Below are positions 5,536-5,995 of a stretch of 5,995 bases of DNA, one piece after another. Made by a program: the position numbers and the translations under genes. The notes beneath the pieces were generated by a model that had not been told where the DNA came from, searched no databases, and saw only the letters and a program-made list of their open reading frames with translations. Source of the DNA: Deltaproteobacteria bacterium (lineage in GTDB: Bacteria; Desulfobacterota; Syntrophobacteria; B119-G9). Numbering within the stretch: position 1 is the first letter of the stretch; the number at the start of each line of letters is the position of its first letter. The stretch lies in assembly GCA_003646715.1 (NCBI GenBank), contig QMLL01000116.1, positions 1 through 5,995 of the forward strand, in the 5' to 3' direction.

Positions 5536-5995
5536 TGAAAGTTCTAGTTTTTGGCAATACCGGAATGCTGGGAAAAGACCTGATTAGTACCCTTGATACG
5601 AAAAGTTATGATGTTGTTGGAATCGATAGAAAGACCCTTGATTTTCGAGACCTGTATAGGATTCCTGTCGTATTAAGAGACATTTCTCCCGATGTGGTAA
5701 TTAACTCCGCTGCTTATACCAATGTGGATCTTGCCGAAAAAGAAAAAGAAATTGCAACAAAAATAAACAGGGATGCCCCGGGTGAGATCGCAAAGGTGTG
5801 CGGGGAAATGAAAATACCTTTGCTGCATATTTCTACTGATTATGTTTTTAGCGGAAATACTAACAGGCCATATGTTGAGACCGATGAGACGTCCCCTGTT
5901 AACTTTTACGGGTGGACCAAGCTGGAAGGTGAACTGGCAATAAAATCTGTCTTGCAAGAGCATTTGATAATACGAACTTCGTGGCTGTATGGGAA
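5535..5995 (+). CDS. rfbD: dTDP-4-dehydrorhamnose reductase (RmlD/RfbD), partial at right edge
   Basis: This reductase uses NAD(P)H to reduce dTDP-4-keto-L-rhamnose to dTDP-L-rhamnose, the last step of the pathway. The frame starting at GTG 5535 stays open for 153 codons plus two bases to the window end, about half of the usual 290-300 residues. It is a short-chain dehydrogenase of the RmlD family. Visible motifs are the Rossmann glycine motif GNTGMLG (7-13), INSAAYTNVDLAE (56-68), the STDYVF segment (100-105) with the active-site threonine T101, and the YxxxK catalytic pair in YGWTK (Y125, K129), followed by IRTSWLYG (146-153) at the edge. The start is a GTG overlapping the last base of the rfbC TAG, backed by a GAGGAG ribosome site, so translation is likely coupled. 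The C-terminal substrate-binding part is outside the window. Confidence 0.95.
   Translation, partial: MKVLVFGNTGMLGKDLISTLDTKSYDVVGIDRKTLDFRDLYRIPVVLRDISPDVVINSAAYTNVDLAEKEKEIATKINRDAPGEIAKVCGEMKIPLLHISTDYVFSGNTNRPYVETDETSPVNFYGWTKLEGELAIKSVLQEHLIIRTSWLYG

Noticed and set aside
5157..5963. Minus-strand open frames opposite rfbC and rfbD
   Set aside because: Both lie antisense to intact, motif-rich rhamnose genes.

Overview
The window reads as a stretch of ordinary chromosome from a Gram-negative bacterium with a moderately AT-leaning genome. The gene set fits a Desulfobacterota/deltaproteobacterial-type proteobacterium: a TRAP transporter, an EAL-HDOD signalling protein, a dTDP-rhamnose operon, an exported chalcone-isomerase-like protein, and intergenic repeats of the ATTCCCGC/GCGGGAAT kind. 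That placement is an inference from gene content only; no rRNA, tRNA or other marker is present.

Layout. The left two thirds (1-3947) is transcribed on the minus strand and the right third (4098-end) on the plus strand, so the 150-bp spacer at 3948-4097 is a divergent promoter region. Along the minus strand, in transcription order, lie: a dctQ-like small TRAP permease subunit (3339-3947), a dctM-like large TRAP permease subunit (2056-3342, overlapping dctQ by 4 nt), a YuxH/CdgJ-type protein with a degenerate EAL domain plus an HDOD domain (663-1883), a repeat-rich gap (409-662), and the first 136 codons of a secreted chalcone-isomerase-family protein (408 down to the window edge). On the plus strand is a tightly overlapping dTDP-L-rhamnose operon, rfbA (4098-4985), rfbC (4975-5535) and rfbD (5535 to the right edge, truncated).

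How they work together. RfbA activates glucose-1-phosphate to dTDP-glucose, RfbC epimerises the 4-keto-6-deoxy intermediate and RfbD makes dTDP-L-rhamnose, presumably for O-antigen or exopolysaccharide. The 4,6-dehydratase (RfbB) that should act between RfbA and RfbC is not in this window. The DctQM pair forms the membrane part of a Na+-coupled TRAP importer, but no periplasmic DctP subunit is adjacent, so its substrate cannot be read from context. The EAL-HDOD protein is probably a non-catalytic signalling or scaffold protein.

Nothing here looks like a wholly new system. The most interesting non-coding structure is the repeat island at about 434-592. It contains a degenerate 21-22-bp tandem array whose units each carry a minus-strand TATAAT-like hexamer, joined to a REP/dRS3-like palindrome, directly upstream of the chalcone-isomerase-like gene. 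Smaller points are the probable over-long DctQ start, unusual residues at conserved RfbA and RfbC positions, and dyad symmetries in two upstream spacers.
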